The notes below the pieces were generated by a model. That model was not told the DNA's origin. It did no database searches and saw nothing but the letters and a program-made list of their open reading frames with translations. Source: Salimicrobium flavidum (GTDB lineage: Bacteria > Bacillota > Bacilli > Bacillales > Halobacillaceae). Taken from it: a DNA stretch of 64,000 bases. The stretch lies in NCBI RefSeq assembly GCF_900156645.1, contig NZ_FTOC01000008.1, forward strand, positions 1-64,000, read 5' to 3'. Shown here one piece after another: positions 48,075 to 59,052 of this stretch. Every line of letters starts with the position of its first letter. The first letter of the stretch is position 1. Position numbers and translations under genes: made by a program.

Positions 48075-49187
48075 TCATTTCTTTCTCATTCCTTCTTCGA
48101 TATAAAAAAGTTCCGCTTCTTTCAACGCTTCATGTTCGATTCCTTCGATACTCGTCGTGGATACGAATGTCTGCACCTTACCGCGAATGGTATGAAGCAG
48201 GTGAGACTGACGGTGGTCGTCGAGTTCACTGAGAACGTCGTCTAAGAGTAGCACCGGATATTCGCCGGTCTCTTCATGAATCAGTTCAATCTCTGCAAGT
48301 TTCAAAGAAAGGGCGGTCGTGCGCTGCTGCCCCTGTGATCCGTAAGTCTGCACATCTTTTCCGTTCACATAAAAGACGAGATCGTCTCGATGAGGACCGG
48401 CAAGCGTCGTGCCTCGTTCTATCTCTTTCGTTTCGATCTCGTTGAATTTCGTAATGTACTTCTCTTTGATCGTAGCTAAATCCATAGCTTCCGAGACATC
48501 GAGACTCGGCCGATAGAATATTTCGAGCTTCTCCAGATTACGGCTGATCCCCTCGTGGATCGGGGAGGCCCACTCCCGGAGAAGTTTCAAAAACTGGAAC
48601 CTTCGTTCCACAATGACCGCTGCATGCTCCAATAGCTGTTCCGTAAGTACCTGAAGCATCGTTGTATCACTCGTTCTCCGTCGCTGAAGGTCTTTCAGCA
48701 GATGATTCCGCTGTCTGAGCACCTTCTGGTACTGACCGAGATGATAAATGTACCGCGGCTGGATCTGGCCGATTTCCATGTCGATAAACCTACGACGCAC
48801 CTGAGGACTGCCTTTCACAAGATTCAGATCCTCAGGTGCAAACATGACGACATTAAGGGCTCCGATGTAATCACTGAGCCGCTTTTGTTCGATATGATTG
48901 AGTTTCGCTTTTTTTCCTTTTTTGGAAAGGACGATTTCCATAGGGAAACGGTTCCTTCTTTTTATGATCGTCCCTTTTATTTTAGCATACTCTGCATCCC
49001 ATTGGATTAATTCTTTATCCCGAGGAGTACGATGGGATTTTGTGAAAGCCAGTAAGTAGATAGCTTCCATGAGATTCGTCTTTCCCTGTGCGTTTTCTCC
49101 GATGATGACGTTGATCGTGTCATCGAACTCGAGAGAAAGCTTTTCGTAATTCCTGTAAGTAGTCAGGGCTATGTCTTTAATATGCAT
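48075..49187 (-). CDS. recF: DNA replication and repair protein RecF
   Basis: An SMC-like ATPase that helps RecO/RecR load RecA at gaps. The 370 residues begin [14 protein letters not shown]; Walker [10 protein letters not shown] is at about 30-38, with the signature GSQGQQRT and Walker [12 protein letters not shown]. Start 49187 is chosen since it follows the yaaA stop by 16 bp; the frame is open upstream inside yaaA. Confidence 0.95.
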   Translation of the reverse strand: MHIKDIALTTYRNYEKLSLEFDDTINVIIGENAQGKTNLMEAIYLLAFTKSHRTPRDKELIQWDAEYAKIKGTIIKRRNRFPMEIVLSKKGKKAKLNHIEQKRLSDYIGALNVVMFAPEDLNLVKGSPQVRRRFIDMEIGQIQPRYIYHLGQYQKVLRQRNHLLKDLQRRRTSDTTMLQVLTEQLLEHAAVIVERRFQFLKLLREWASPIHEGISRNLEKLEIFYRPSLDVSEAMDLATIKEKYITKFNEIETKEIERGTTLAGPHRDDLVFYVNGKDVQTYGSQGQQRTTALSLKLAEIELIHEETGEYPVLLLDDVLSELDDHRQSHLLHTIRGKVQTFVSTTSIEGIEHEALKEAELFYIEEGMRKK

Positions 49188-49203
49188 TAGATCGCTTCTC
49201 CAT

Positions 49204-49434
49204 TTACTGTTCGGAGACGACTTCGTATGCTCCGAATTCCTCGATTTCCACCGTATCACCGATTCGAAGTTTCCGTCCGCGCCTCGTTTCAGGTTCTCCA
49301 TTTACAAACACTTCGAATTCAGCCAGGAATATTTTCACCATTCCTCCTGACTCAACGATGTTCGCCAATTTCAAAAATTGGCCCAGTTGAATTTGTTCCG
49401 TCTCTATTTCAATTTTTTCACTCATATACGTCAC
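49204..49434 (-). CDS. yaaA: S4 domain protein YaaA (RlbA)
   Basis: A 76-residue RNA-binding S4-domain protein between dnaN and recF, the conserved position. The core [18 protein letters not shown] ... [17 protein letters not shown] is typical. A role in ribosome assembly has been suggested for the family. Confidence 0.92.
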   Translation of the reverse strand: MTYMSEKIEIETEQIQLGQFLKLANIVESGGMVKIFLAEFEVFVNGEPETRRGRKLRIGDTVEIEEFGAYEVVSEQ

Positions 49435-49600
49435 CTATATTCTCTTGAATAGTATCTACCTATCATTTTACTAAAAATATGGGGTTATGAAAAGGAAAGG
49501 GGGCTGCCGCCCTGAAGTTCAGGTTCCGAAGTCATCAGTCCCCGGGAGCGATGATTTTTTTCTTCCTGAAAGTCCATCGGATCAAGGGCAGACAATAGCA

Positions 49601-49636
49601 AAAAAAGAGTTATCCACTGTGGATAACTCTTTTTTC
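49601..49636. terminator. dnaN terminator made of paired DnaA boxes
   Basis: AGAGTTATCCAC (49606-49617) and GTGGATAACTCT (49619-49630) pair perfectly, flanked by A and T runs. Each arm contains a DnaA-box sequence (TTATCCAC), so the element may act both in RNA as a terminator and in DNA as a DnaA site. Confidence 0.85.
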
Positions 49637-49660
49637 TAAACGGAAGCTTCTTCTTTTCTT

Positions 49661-50800
49661 TTAATACGTACGTACAGGGAGGATGAGCTGGAGAATCGAA
49701 TCATCATCCACCGGTGTTATGAGAAACGGGCGCATAGCTCCGGTGAAAGCGATTTTGACCTGAGCTGTATCGATCGCTCTCAGGGCATCCATCATGTATT
49801 TCGCACTGAAAGAAATTTTTAGATCTTCGCCGTCGATGCTTTCTGCAGTCACTTCTTCCGTGACATTCCCGACTTCCGGGGAGTTCCCGTGAATTTCGAT
49901 CTGGTTGTCGCCTTTTGTTATTAGGCGGACGACGTTATTGCGGTTTTCCTTAGCCAAAAGAGAAGCGCGATCGACGGACTGCAGCAATTCACGGGAGTCG
50001 ATGATCACATTCGTTTTGCTTTCGTTCGGTATCAGGCGTGACGTTTCAGGATAATTACCATCGAGCAGACGGGATAAGAAATATAAATGCTTCGTACGGA
50101 AGAGAACCTGGTTGTCGGTCACACTGATCTGAACCGGATCTTCGGAATCATCGAGTATCTTATTCAGTTCACTCAAGCTTTTACCAGGAATGACAACTGT
50201 CGGAAGATCGAGTGATTCTTCCGAATGCAGATTGATTTTTCTCGAAGCGAGACGATGGCTGTCTGTCGCAACGAACTGGAGATTTTCTTCCGAAGTACTG
50301 ATATGTACACCAGTAAGAATCGGTCTTGTTTCAGAGGTCGAAACCGCGAATCCGGTTTGTTTGATCAATCTTTTCAAAAGATCTGTCGGCAGGTCGAAGC
50401 TATTCTCTGTTCTCAGTTGAGGAAGAGACGGGTATTCTTCCGCATCCTGACCATTCAGATGGAACTCTGCACTTCCGGAGCGGATCGTTACGTTCTTTGT
50501 ATCATCACTCGCTATTTCCACTGTTTTTTCAGGGACTTTACGTACGATGTCAGGGAAATATTTAGCCTGGAGAACGATACTTCCCGGTTCGATATTTTCG
50601 ATATAAACGATTCCGTCTTCTTCTGCAGGAATGAATGATTCAATTGATATATCGGAATCACTTCCGGTAAGTTTGACTCCGTCCGGGGTCGCCTCTAATT
50701 TCATTCCGCTTAAAATAGGAATGGCTGTTCTGGAAGAGATTGCTTTCATTACATCCTGCACACTCTCCATCAGTTGATCACGCTGAATCGTGAATTTCAT
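49661..50800 (-). CDS. dnaN: DNA polymerase III sliding clamp
   Basis: The beta clamp, 379 residues in three similar domains, dimerising as a ring around DNA to hold the polymerase. N-terminal MKFTIQRDQLMESVQDVMKA and C-terminal LILPVRTY are characteristic. It lies 170 bp after dnaA, with the origin's unwinding region between them. Confidence 0.98.
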   Translation of the reverse strand: MKFTIQRDQLMESVQDVMKAISSRTAIPILSGMKLEATPDGVKLTGSDSDISIESFIPAEEDGIVYIENIEPGSIVLQAKYFPDIVRKVPEKTVEIASDDTKNVTIRSGSAEFHLNGQDAEEYPSLPQLRTENSFDLPTDLLKRLIKQTGFAVSTSETRPILTGVHISTSEENLQFVATDSHRLASRKINLHSEESLDLPTVVIPGKSLSELNKILDDSEDPVQISVTDNQVLFRTKHLYFLSRLLDGNYPETSRLIPNESKTNVIIDSRELLQSVDRASLLAKENRNNVVRLITKGDNQIEIHGNSPEVGNVTEEVTAESIDGEDLKISFSAKYMMDALRAIDTAQVKIAFTGAMRPFLITPVDDDSILQLILPVRTY

Positions 50801-50817
50801 TCATGAATCCTCCTAAG

Positions 50818-50930
50818 TGTATATATATTATTATTAATAAAAAATCGTAGTATTAGTAATAGGGCTTGTGGATTTGTGGATAACCGACATTCACTCTTGG
50901 TGCTCTTACTTATCCACATGTGTATAACCT
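50818..50930. other. oriC unwinding region (dnaA-dnaN spacer)
   Basis: An AT-rich stretch (50818-50846, ATATATATTATTATTAATAA) is followed by the trinucleotide series TAG-TAT-TAG-TAA-TAG (50848-50862), a DnaA-trio, then a short GC patch and DnaA boxes at 50867-50875 (variant), 50875-50883, 50910-50918 and 50919-50927. This order matches the basal unwinding system of B. subtilis. Confidence 0.88.
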
Positions 50931-50969
50931 GTGTGTGAATGTGCACCTTCCATCCACATTATCCCCAGC

Positions 50970-52322
50970 CTACGTTTTCAATTGTTCTGTAATTTCATCC
51001 AATTCCTTTTGTAGTTGCTGATCATTACTCAACATATTCGTAATTTTCTCATGAGCGTGTATGACTGTGGTATGATCCCGTCCCCCGAATTCTTCGCCGA
51101 TTTTCGGGAGCGATGCATCTGTAAGTTCACGTGATAGATACATGGCTATCTGTCTTGGAAAAGCTACTGATTTCGTTCTTTTTTTGGCGGGGAAGTCCTC
51201 CATACGAATGTTGAAACGATCAGCTACCACTTCCTGGATATCACTGATGGTAATGATTTTAGGTTTTTTATTCGGAATGATATCTTTGAGTGCTTCCGCT
51301 GCGAGTGATGCATTGATATCCCGGTTGATCAGTGAAGAATAAGCGACGACACGGATCAGGGCCCCTTCGAGTTCGCGGATGTTCGTATCGATTTGATTCG
51401 CGATATACAGCATGACTTCATTCGGGATCTCCAGTCCTTCCGCTTTCGCTTTTTTCCTGAGAATAGCGATCCGTGTCTCAAGATCCGGAGGAGTGATATC
51501 AGTGATCAATCCCCATTCAAAACGGGAACGCAGCCGATCTTCAAGTGTCGGAATCTCTTTTGGAGGACGATCACTTGAAATGACGATCTGTTTACTTTCT
51601 TCGTGGAGTGTATTGAACGTATGGAAGAATTCTTCCTGGGTCTGTTCTTTCCCCGCGAGGAACTGGATGTCATCGATAAGAAGCACGTCCACGTTCCGGT
51701 ATTTGTTCCGGAAATTGACGGCTTTGTTGTCACGGATGGAGTTGATGAATTCATTCGTGAATTTTTCCGATGTAATGTAAACGACTTTGGCATTCGGATT
51801 ATGATCGAGCACATAATGACCGATGGCATGCATCAGGTGGGTTTTCCCGAGTCCGACGCCCCCGTAGATGAAAAGAGGATTATAAGCCTTTGCTGGTGCT
51901 TCTGCGACTGCTAGAGAAGCAGCATGGGCGAAGCGGTTGCCACTTCCTATGACGAATGTGTCGAAGGTGTATTTCGAATTAAGCATACTCGTCGGTGATT
52001 CTTCTCCGTTTTTGACATCCGGAACTTTGGAGGAAAGCTTCACATCTTCGAGCGACTCTTCTTTCGTCTCAGGGATAATGAATTTCGTACGAAGTTCGGA
52101 ACCGGTCACTTCAATAAGGGTTTCTTTGATAAGTTTCTGGTACTGGTTCTCAAGCCAATCCCTCGCGAACTCATTCGGAGCTATGATCGTTAGTGTATCT
52201 TCGTCCAGTGAGTGGGCCTTTGTCGCTTTCAGCCAGGTTTCAAAGCTCGGTTTGCTGATTTTTTCTTTCATCTGATCCAGTGTGGCGTTCCATAACTCAT
52301 GGATATTCTCCAACTCTTTCAC
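50970..52322 (-). CDS. dnaA: Chromosomal replication initiator DnaA
   Basis: The 450-residue initiator has the four usual domains: N-terminal interaction domain (1-85), a variable acidic linker, an AAA+ domain (Walker A GGVGLGKT at 154-161, Walker [12 protein letters not shown]) and the DNA-binding domain with the signature [11 protein letters not shown] near 405-415. It opens the origin by assembling on the flanking DnaA boxes and DnaA-trios. Confidence 0.98.
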   Translation of the reverse strand: MKELENIHELWNATLDQMKEKISKPSFETWLKATKAHSLDEDTLTIIAPNEFARDWLENQYQKLIKETLIEVTGSELRTKFIIPETKEESLEDVKLSSKVPDVKNGEESPTSMLNSKYTFDTFVIGSGNRFAHAASLAVAEAPAKAYNPLFIYGGVGLGKTHLMHAIGHYVLDHNPNAKVVYITSEKFTNEFINSIRDNKAVNFRNKYRNVDVLLIDDIQFLAGKEQTQEEFFHTFNTLHEESKQIVISSDRPPKEIPTLEDRLRSRFEWGLITDITPPDLETRIAILRKKAKAEGLEIPNEVMLYIANQIDTNIRELEGALIRVVAYSSLINRDINASLAAEALKDIIPNKKPKIITISDIQEVVADRFNIRMEDFPAKKRTKSVAFPRQIAMYLSRELTDASLPKIGEEFGGRDHTTVIHAHEKITNMLSNDQQLQKELDEITEQLKT

Positions 52323-52946
52323 CCCTTTCCTGTAGTAATTAAAGAAAGATTTTTGTTCACTATACTTAATAAAAAGCTATATTTTTTTCTCTGAGATGTA
52401 AAAATGTCTTTTATACTTGTGTGGACATGAGATAAAGTGTGAGAGAAGCGTCTAATGGATTTTTACCCATTATCCACAGAGATGTGTATAACTATTTTAA
52501 CAACCTTGTGAAAAACTATCCACACATTACCCACAGGCTGTGGATAACGGAAACATGCATTCGATTTATTTCACGGTTAAACACAAATATAGTATCAAAT
52601 AAATCGGCGTCTTGCAATGAATTACGGAAACTTATCCACAATCTCTACAGCTTGAGGACATTCACTATCCACACGATGGGAGTGTGTGGTTAACTTGTAG
52701 ATAAGTGTGGGAGAAATGATGATCCGCTTAAAATGTTGTGCACACTGGAGGTGGACAATCTTAACCCGGATTTCTGTTGTAGTACAATAGCTGTTATAAT
52801 ACATCCGGTGGAAAGATCCATGAAAAGTGATCCAGGTCGTGATTTTTCAAAAGTGATTGACATGAATTTTTAAATATGAGTATAATGAATAGGACTGTCT
52901 GTGACATGAGAAAAACTTGTAATTCCTATCAGGAGGTGTATATAGA
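52323..52946. other. oriC DnaA-box cluster (rpmH-dnaA spacer)
   Basis: About 620 bp without genes. DnaA boxes or one-mismatch variants occur at 52470-52478, 52483-52491, 52516-52524, 52527-52535, 52539-52547, 52632-52640, 52665-52673 and 52685-52693, in both orientations. Promoters for dnaA (leftward) and rpmH (rightward) must lie here. With the dnaA-dnaN spacer it forms a bipartite origin. Confidence 0.9.
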
Positions 52947-53081
52947 ATGAAACGCACATTTCAACCAAATAATCGTAAGCGTAAAAAAGTACACGGATTC
53001 CGTACACGTATGAGCACGAAGAATGGCCGTAAAGTTCTTGCGCGTCGTCGTCGTAAAGGAAGAAAAACGTTATCCGCATAG
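52947..53081 (+). CDS. rpmH: Ribosomal protein L34
   Basis: A 44-residue very basic protein of the large subunit, [20 protein letters not shown] at the start and GRKTLSA at the end, matching bL34 throughout. AGGAGGTG lies 9 nt before the ATG. It is too short for many gene finders. It begins the rightward gene series from the origin. Confidence 0.97.
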   Translation: MKRTFQPNNRKRKKVHGFRTRMSTKNGRKVLARRRRKGRKTLSA

Positions 53082-53110
53082 GCCACTGATTACGTCAGTG
53101 GTCTTTTTTC
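53082..53110 (+). terminator. Terminator/attenuator after rpmH
   Basis: CCACTGA-TTACG-TCAGTGG followed by TTTTTTC. Confidence 0.8.
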
Positions 53111-53207
53111 TAGGTTCTGCTATTAGTGCTGGTGGGAAATGATCGTCGCTATTTCCCCCGGACTTTCGGTTAGAACCTTTTTAATGCAGTAAGAGGTTGT
53201 GAGCGAT

Positions 53208-53555
53208 ATGAAGAAAGCCTATCGAATCAAAAAGAATAAAGAGTTCCAGAATGTGTTCAAAAACGGCAAGTCTTTTGCCAATCGGCAGTTGGTCCTTTAT
53301 TATTTGAAAAAAGACCAGCCTCATTTCAGGATTGGACTGTCCGTAAGTAAACGGATAGGCAATGCTGTAATGAGAAATAAAGTCAAAAGGTATCTGAGAG
53401 AAGCGTTTCATGAACTCGAAGACGAACTTCATCAGGACTATGATTTCGTGATCATTGCCAGAAAACCGGTGAACGCGATGGAGTATCATGATGTAAAGAA
53501 GAGTCTCCAGCACGTCTGCAAACGTTCGGGCGTATTAAAAAAGAAATTGAAATAA
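53208..53555 (+). CDS. rnpA: Ribonuclease P protein component
   Basis: Binds the catalytic RNase P RNA to mature tRNA 5' ends. The 115 residues contain the conserved basic helix ([15 protein letters not shown], near 57-72) and the FVIIARK strand. ATG 53208 is preferred to the GTG at 53199 because AAGAGG is then at proper distance and family proteins start MKK. Confidence 0.94.
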   Translation: MKKAYRIKKNKEFQNVFKNGKSFANRQLVLYYLKKDQPHFRIGLSVSKRIGNAVMRNKVKRYLREAFHELEDELHQDYDFVIIARKPVNAMEYHDVKKSLQHVCKRSGVLKKKLK

Positions 53556-53631
53556 AATGTTCATGGAATGATTCCATTAGAAGTGCTAGTATGAGTAAGG
53601 AATATGGAGTTTTAGTAAGGAGGAAGGAACG

Positions 53632-54399
53632 TTGCGTAAAAAGCTGAGCTTATTGCTCGCAATGGCAGGGGTATTGATGTTCCTCTCCGGTTGTACGCAG
53701 ATCAATCAGGATGTTTCTGCAGAGAGTACCGGTTTTTGGAATGAATTCGTAGTCTGGCCTTTATCACAGACTTTGTTGTTTTTCGCTGATTTTACCAGCG
53801 GAAGTTATGGATTGGCGATCATTATCGTGACGATCATCATTCGTCTCGTACTATTGCCGTTGAACGTGAAACAGTTGAAGAGTTCGAAATCGATGCAGGA
53901 GATTCAGCCTCAACTGCAGGAATTAAGAGAAAAACATAGTTCGAAAGATGCGCAGACGCAGCAGAAGCTGCAACAGGAAACGATGACGCTTTTCAAAGAA
54001 AATGGAGTAAATCCACTTGCCGGTTGTCTGCCGATCATCGTGCAGATGCCTATACTGATCGGGTTTTACCACGCGATCATGAGAACACCGGAAATTCAGA
54101 CCCACAATTTCATGTGGCTCGAGCTCGGGTCTCCGGATCCGTTCCTTGCTATTTTGACGGCGGCTACCACCTTCCTTCAGCAGAAGCTGATGATGGCAGG
54201 GATGTCGGGAGCAGCGGGATCGAATCCTCAGATGCAGATGATGCTTTACATCATGCCGCTGATGATCGGTACATTCGCATTCTTCTTCCCGTCCGCCCTG
54301 GCCGTTTACTGGATTGTAGGTAACGTATTCATGATTTTACAGACAATCTTTATCCGTAAACCTATGATGAAAGAATCGACAGGAGGCGCAAGTAAGTGA
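53632..54399 (+). CDS. yidC: Membrane protein insertase YidC/SpoIIIJ
   Basis: Inserts and folds membrane proteins with or without Sec. It starts with TTG after AAGGAGGAAGG. A lipoprotein signal leads to Cys21 (FLSGC), and the 255 residues carry five membrane segments with the conserved GCLPIIVQMP hydrophilic-groove region. It overlaps jag by 4 bp. Confidence 0.95.
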   Translation: MRKKLSLLLAMAGVLMFLSGCTQINQDVSAESTGFWNEFVVWPLSQTLLFFADFTSGSYGLAIIIVTIIIRLVLLPLNVKQLKSSKSMQEIQPQLQELREKHSSKDAQTQQKLQQETMTLFKENGVNPLAGCLPIIVQMPILIGFYHAIMRTPEIQTHNFMWLELGSPDPFLAILTAATTFLQQKLMMAGMSGAAGSNPQMQMMLYIMPLMIGTFAFFFPSALAVYWIVGNVFMILQTIFIRKPMMKESTGGASK

Positions 54400-55013
54400 A
54401 TCAACTGACTGCTACAAGATCAACAGTGAAAGAAGCGGTTCAATCTGCATTGTCCGAACTTCAGGCAACAGAAGACCAGGTTGATGTGGATGTATTGGAT
54501 GAAGGTAAAAAAGGGTTTTTAGGTTTTGGTGCTAAGCCGGCCATCGTCAAAGTGACGAAGAAGAAAGATCTGGAACAGCAAACAGCCACATACATCCAGA
54601 AAGTAGCAGCGCAGATGGGGCTTACTGTGAAAGTCGAGACGAAGAGAAACAGCCGGGATATCCATGCGGAAATCTCAGGCAATGACATAGCGAAACTGAT
54701 AGGCAAGCGCGGTCAGACGCTGAACGCTCTTCAGTATTTGACGCAGGTCGCTATCAACAGAGAAACGGATCAGTTTGTAAGTGTGATGCTTGATGCGGAA
54801 GGTTACCGTGAGCGGCGCAAAGAAACGCTGAAACAACTGGCTGAAAGAAAAGCCCACCAGGCTCTTACCCGGAGCCGTCAGGTGGAACTCGAACCGATGC
54901 CATCGTATGAAAGGAAGATCATTCATGCGGCCCTCCACCGGGATTCACGGGTGGAGACGGATTCCGCCGGGAAAGAACCGAACCGGTCCGTGGTCATCAG
55001 ACCCGCTAAATGA
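54396..55013 (+). CDS. khpB: RNA-binding protein Jag/KhpB
   Basis: A 205-residue protein with an N-terminal Jag domain (1-50), a KH domain (GNDIAKLIGKRGQTLNALQYL) and an R3H domain (ending ALHRDSRVETDS). It begins with GTG overlapping the yidC stop. KhpB with KhpA binds small RNAs and mRNAs and affects cell elongation in related species. Confidence 0.94.
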   Translation: MNQLTATRSTVKEAVQSALSELQATEDQVDVDVLDEGKKGFLGFGAKPAIVKVTKKKDLEQQTATYIQKVAAQMGLTVKVETKRNSRDIHAEISGNDIAKLIGKRGQTLNALQYLTQVAINRETDQFVSVMLDAEGYRERRKETLKQLAERKAHQALTRSRQVELEPMPSYERKIIHAALHRDSRVETDSAGKEPNRSVVIRPAK

Positions 55014-55025
55014 AATAAGCACCAT

Positions 55026-55055
55026 TACCCGTCAGTGTAAGCTGGCGGGTTTTTT
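55026..55055 (+). terminator. Terminator after jag
   Basis: ACCCGTCAG / CTGGCGGGT with a 6-nt loop and six T residues. Confidence 0.85.
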
Positions 55056-55064
55056 GTATGAAAT

Positions 55065-55215
55065 CTCTGTTAATGTATATTGTTGATGATAGGAATGGAA
55101 GGCGGCGACTCCGACGGGAACTCGGGTAGCTGAAGACCTCGCAGGGAAACGAGGAGGCTGAAGCATTGCCCCTGGATAAGCGTCCGTCTGAATATTTATT
55201 TTCAGGGTATTTTTT
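55065..55215. repeat. Dispersed intergenic repeat, copy 3
   Basis: Contains GGAAGGCGGCGACTCCGACG, CTGAAGACCTCGCAGGGAAA and GATAAGCGTCCGTCTGAATA, typical of Bacillaceae GC-rich intergenic repeats, with an end shared with copy 1 (CGTCCG(C/T)CTGAATATTTATTTTCAG). Confidence 0.65.
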
Positions 55216-55222
55216 ATGAAAA

Positions 55223-55397
55223 GGCTCTGTGAAAGTCTGATGTTGATTTTAGAACGAAGGGTGGAGACGCCTGCGGGAGAAGCATGAACTTAAAAATCAC
55301 CGGAATCGAACGTAGGGAGATTCCGGAAGTTTGCGTCATGCCCGCGGCAAGCTTCTACCCGTAGAGATCAACATCAACAACGAACGATGACAGAGCC
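55223..55397. repeat. MITE-like dispersed repeat, copy 4
   Basis: A 175-bp unit with terminal inverted repeats GGCTCTGT (55223-55230) and ACAGAGCC (55390-55397) and inner ATGTTGAT / ATCAACAT. The central block is nearly identical to copy 1. It has no coding capacity, so it would depend on a transposase elsewhere if mobile. Confidence 0.75.
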
Positions 55398-55705
55398 ATG
55401 AAAAAAGAGGGAGATAAGCTTGATAAAAATACGATTTGTGCGACGTTCAAGCTGTTAAGTCATGTACGATTGTCCCGCAAAGAAAAAAAGCAACCCGTTC
55501 GGAGCCTGACGTAAGTTGTGAACGTCTCGATTCAGGAAGAAACATGATATTCACGAGTACAATCAGCACGTGAGTGTCGTGCAAATCCGAGAGGGGGAGA
55601 ACTACATGGAAAATAGATGAAAGACTCCTGCTCCGCAAGCTTAAGTGAAACTTGATATTTATCCCCAATCCATGCTAATCTTAACTGTTAGTGATTTAAG
55701 ATACT
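55398..55705. other. Non-coding stretch upstream of mnmE
   Basis: No convincing gene in about 300 bp. A 38-codon frame begins at 55398 without a clear ribosome-binding site and ends near 55514. A strong GAGGGGGAG is followed by a three-codon frame near 55606. These could be decayed coding remnants. Confidence 0.5.
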
Positions 55706-55723
55706 TTATCCACATGTGGATAA
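55706..55723. promoter_or_regulatory. Palindromic DnaA-box pair upstream of mnmE
   Basis: TTATCCACATGTGGATAA is an 18-bp perfect palindrome made of two opposed consensus DnaA boxes, 25 bp before the mnmE start and outside the main origin. Confidence 0.85.
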
Positions 55724-55748
55724 TTTGAATAGAAGGAGGTGCGCGTGT

Positions 55749-57125
55749 ATGGATACCGATACGATTGCGGCTATTTCGACCCCGACAGGTGAGGGAGCCA
55801 TTGCTATTGTACGTCTCAGCGGCGACCAGGCGTTATCGAAAGCGAATGGATTATTCCGGGGGAAAGACCTGAACGCTGTCGATTCTCATACGATGCACTA
55901 TGGAAAATTGATGGACCCGGAAACGGGGGAAATAGCGGAAGAAGTGATGGCTTCGGTCATGCGTGCACCGAAAACCTTCACCCGTGAAGATATTGTCGAA
56001 ATCAACTGTCACGGAGGGCTCGTTTCTGTGAACCGCGTCCTCGAAATCGTGCTTGGAGAAGGTGTAAGACTTGCGGAACCCGGAGAATTCACCAAGCGTG
56101 CCTTTTTGAACGGCCGTATCGATCTGTCTCAGGCAGAAGCGGTGATGGATCTGATCCGGGCGAAAACGGACAGAGCCATGAACGTCGCACTTAAACAGAT
56201 GGACGGCCGGCTTTCGAGTCTGATTCAGGAATTGCGCCAAAAGCTCCTTGAGACTCTTGCCCACGTGGAAGTGAATATCGACTACCCTGAATATGATGAT
56301 GTGGAAGAGATGACGAATGAAGTGATGGAGGAGAAAACAGCAGAGGTCCGGGACGAAATCGCAAAGCTCCTCCAGACTGCGAAACAGGGCAAAATACTGA
56401 GGGAAGGACTCGGAACGGCGATTATCGGACGCCCGAACGTCGGGAAGTCTTCCCTTATGAATACGCTCGTCCATGAAAACAAAGCGATTGTCACCGAAGT
56501 ACCGGGGACGACCCGTGACGTCATTGAAGAGTACGTGAATGTAAGAGGTGTTCCTCTTCGTCTTATCGATACAGCAGGAATCCGGGAAACGGAAGATATC
56601 GTAGAACGGATCGGTGTAGAGCGCTCGAGACAGGTGCTGACAGAAGCGGATCTCATTCTTCTTGTGTTAAACTATGGAGATGAGCTGACCGAAGAGGATG
56701 AAAAGCTTTTTGAAGCGGCTCGGGACATGAATATGATTATACTGTTGAACAAAACCGATCTGGAGCAGAAAATAGATATAGAACGTGTCAAAGAAGTTGC
56801 AGGAGACAATCCGGTCATCTCCACCTCCCTCATTCATGAGGAGGGAATAGATCAGCTCGAAGATGCGATTTCTTCTACATTCTTCGAAGGCGAACTGGAC
56901 AGCGGCGATATGACTTATGTATCGAATGTAAGGCATGTGCAGCTTTTGAAGCAGGCGAAACAGGCGCTTGAAGATGCCCGTGAAGGAATGGAAATGGGTG
57001 TACCGATCGATGTCGTCCAGATTGATGTGACGAGAACGTGGGAGCTGCTGGGTGAGATCACCGGTGATACCGTAGGAGAAAGTCTTATTGATGAGTTATT
57101 CTCGCAGTTTTGCTTAGGGAAATAA
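55749..57125 (+). CDS. mnmE: tRNA modification GTPase MnmE
   Basis: With MnmG it adds the carboxymethylaminomethyl group to U34 of certain tRNAs. Start 55749 follows AAGGAGG at 9 nt; an upstream in-frame ATG would place the DnaA boxes in its leader. The 458 residues have a folate-binding N-domain, a G domain (GRPNVGKSS and DTAGI) and the C-terminal FCLGK with the functional Cys. Confidence 0.96.
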   Translation: MDTDTIAAISTPTGEGAIAIVRLSGDQALSKANGLFRGKDLNAVDSHTMHYGKLMDPETGEIAEEVMASVMRAPKTFTREDIVEINCHGGLVSVNRVLEIVLGEGVRLAEPGEFTKRAFLNGRIDLSQAEAVMDLIRAKTDRAMNVALKQMDGRLSSLIQELRQKLLETLAHVEVNIDYPEYDDVEEMTNEVMEEKTAEVRDEIAKLLQTAKQGKILREGLGTAIIGRPNVGKSSLMNTLVHENKAIVTEVPGTTRDVIEEYVNVRGVPLRLIDTAGIRETEDIVERIGVERSRQVLTEADLILLVLNYGDELTEEDEKLFEAARDMNMIILLNKTDLEQKIDIERVKEVAGDNPVISTSLIHEEGIDQLEDAISSTFFEGELDSGDMTYVSNVRHVQLLKQAKQALEDAREGMEMGVPIDVVQIDVTRTWELLGEITGDTVGESLIDELFSQFCLGK

Positions 57126-57148
57126 ATTAGAAAAAGGGGAGATCCCAG

Positions 57149-59035
57149 GTGACTTATGATGCAGGTCATTACGACGTTATTGTTATAGGTGCCGGCCATG
57201 CAGGTGTTGAAGCAGCTGCTGCTTCGGCGAGGCGTGGTGCGAAGACACTGATGCTCAGTCTGAATCTGGATATGATCGCTTTTATGCCGTGTAACCCTTC
57301 CATCGGTGGACCGGCGAAAGGTATTGTAGTACGCGAAGTGGACGCTCTTGGCGGTCTGATGGGGCGTGTCATTGATAAGACCCATATCCAGATGCGTCTG
57401 TTGAATACAAGAAAGGGTCCTGCGGTACGTGCGTTACGTGCTCAGGCCGATAAACCTCTGTATCTGAAAGAGATGAAACATCTCCTTGAAAGCCAGGAGA
57501 ATCTGACACTTCGTCAGGGCATGGTCGAAAAAATCCTTGTAGAGGATGACCAGGTGAAAGGGGTCGTGACAGAAACGAAAGCGGCTTACTACGCGCCGAG
57601 TGTCATCGTGACTACGGGTACGTTTATGCGCGGACGCGTGATTATCGGTGATCTGAGCTATGAAAGCGGACCTAACAATCAGCGTCCGAGTGTCTCTTTA
57701 TCGGAGCACCTGGAAGAGCTCGGTATCGATATGGTCCGTTTCAAAACGGGTACACCGATGCGTGTGAACAGTAATACGATCGATTATTCGAAAACGGAAG
57801 AACAACCGGGAGAGATGGAACCACGTTCGTTTTCCTATGAGACGACGGAGTTCATCACCGATCAGATTCCGTGCTGGCTGACGTATACGAACGAAACGAC
57901 TCATAAATATATCAGTGACAATCTTGAACTATCACCGATGTATTCCGGTATGATCAAAGGGAGCGGCCCTCGATATTGCCCATCCATCGAGGATAAAGTC
58001 GTACGTTTCAACGATAAACCGCGTCATCAGATTTTCCTTGAGCCGGAAGGTCGGGATACGGAGGAAGTATATGTCCAGGGTCTTTCGACTTCGCTGCCGG
58101 AATACGTCCAGAAACAGATGATGGAGACGGTACCGGGGCTTGAAAACGCGGAAATCATGCGCGCCGGCTATGCGATTGAATATGATTCCGTCGTGCCGAC
58201 CCAGCTCTGGCCTACCTTAGAGACGAAGCAGCTCAGCGGTCTTTTCACAGCAGGTCAGATCAATGGTACTTCAGGATATGAAGAAGCGGCCGGACAGGGA
58301 CTTATGGCCGGTATCAACGCCGCTGCCAAAACGCTTGATCTAGAACCGCTTATCCTCGACCGTTCCGAAGGATATATCGGCGTAATGATCGATGATCTGG
58401 TGACGAAGGGGACGAAAGAGCCGTATCGACTGCTTACGTCCCGCGCCGAGTTCCGCCTCATGTTGCGCCACGACAACGCCGATCTTCGCCTGACGGAGAA
58501 AGGGTACGAGCTTGGTCTCATTTCCAAAGAGCGCTATGACCGCTTCGTGGAGAAACGTCGTAAAATCGAAGAAGAAAAGACCCGTCTTGATAACAAAATC
58601 ATCAAGGCTACGGAAGATGTCCAGGAAGTCATCGAAGAATCGGGCAGTGCCCGGCTGAAAGACGCGGTACGGGCGAGCGACCTCCTGCGTCGACCGGAAA
58701 TCGGCTATAGTTATATATATCGTCTGACGCCGTCTGACGTTGCATTGACAGCTGATGAAAAAGAGCAGGTTGAGATTCAGATCAAATATTCCGGCTATAT
58801 CAAGAAATCGCTGGAGCAAATTGAAAAAATGCAAAACATGGAATCTAAAAAAATTCCGGAAAATATCGATTACGACGCCATTCAGGGGCTGGCCTCGGAA
58901 GCAGCAGAGCGCCTGAAAGCCGTTCAGCCTTTGTCTGTAGGACAGGCTTCCCGAGTTTCCGGAGTGAACCCGGCAGATATTTCGATTCTTCTTGTGTATA
59001 TCGAGCAGGGTAATGTTGCCCGTGTCTCCGGGTAA
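57149..59035 (+). CDS. mnmG: tRNA uridine modification enzyme MnmG (GidA)
   Basis: The FAD partner of MnmE, 628 residues, beginning with GTG after AGGGGAG. The dinucleotide motif [12 protein letters not shown] (about 12-23) and the family block [13 protein letters not shown] with its Cys are present, and the end INPADI/ARVSG is typical. It lies 23 bp after mnmE. Confidence 0.97.
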   Translation: MTYDAGHYDVIVIGAGHAGVEAAAASARRGAKTLMLSLNLDMIAFMPCNPSIGGPAKGIVVREVDALGGLMGRVIDKTHIQMRLLNTRKGPAVRALRAQADKPLYLKEMKHLLESQENLTLRQGMVEKILVEDDQVKGVVTETKAAYYAPSVIVTTGTFMRGRVIIGDLSYESGPNNQRPSVSLSEHLEELGIDMVRFKTGTPMRVNSNTIDYSKTEEQPGEMEPRSFSYETTEFITDQIPCWLTYTNETTHKYISDNLELSPMYSGMIKGSGPRYCPSIEDKVVRFNDKPRHQIFLEPEGRDTEEVYVQGLSTSLPEYVQKQMMETVPGLENAEIMRAGYAIEYDSVVPTQLWPTLETKQLSGLFTAGQINGTSGYEEAAGQGLMAGINAAAKTLDLEPLILDRSEGYIGVMIDDLVTKGTKEPYRLLTSRAEFRLMLRHDNADLRLTEKGYELGLISKERYDRFVEKRRKIEEEKTRLDNKIIKATEDVQEVIEESGSARLKDAVRASDLLRRPEIGYSYIYRLTPSDVALTADEKEQVEIQIKYSGYIKKSLEQIEKMQNMESKKIPENIDYDAIQGLASEAAERLKAVQPLSVGQASRVSGVNPADISILLVYIEQGNVARVSG

Positions 59036-59052
59036 AGGAAGGGCGTAAGCAT

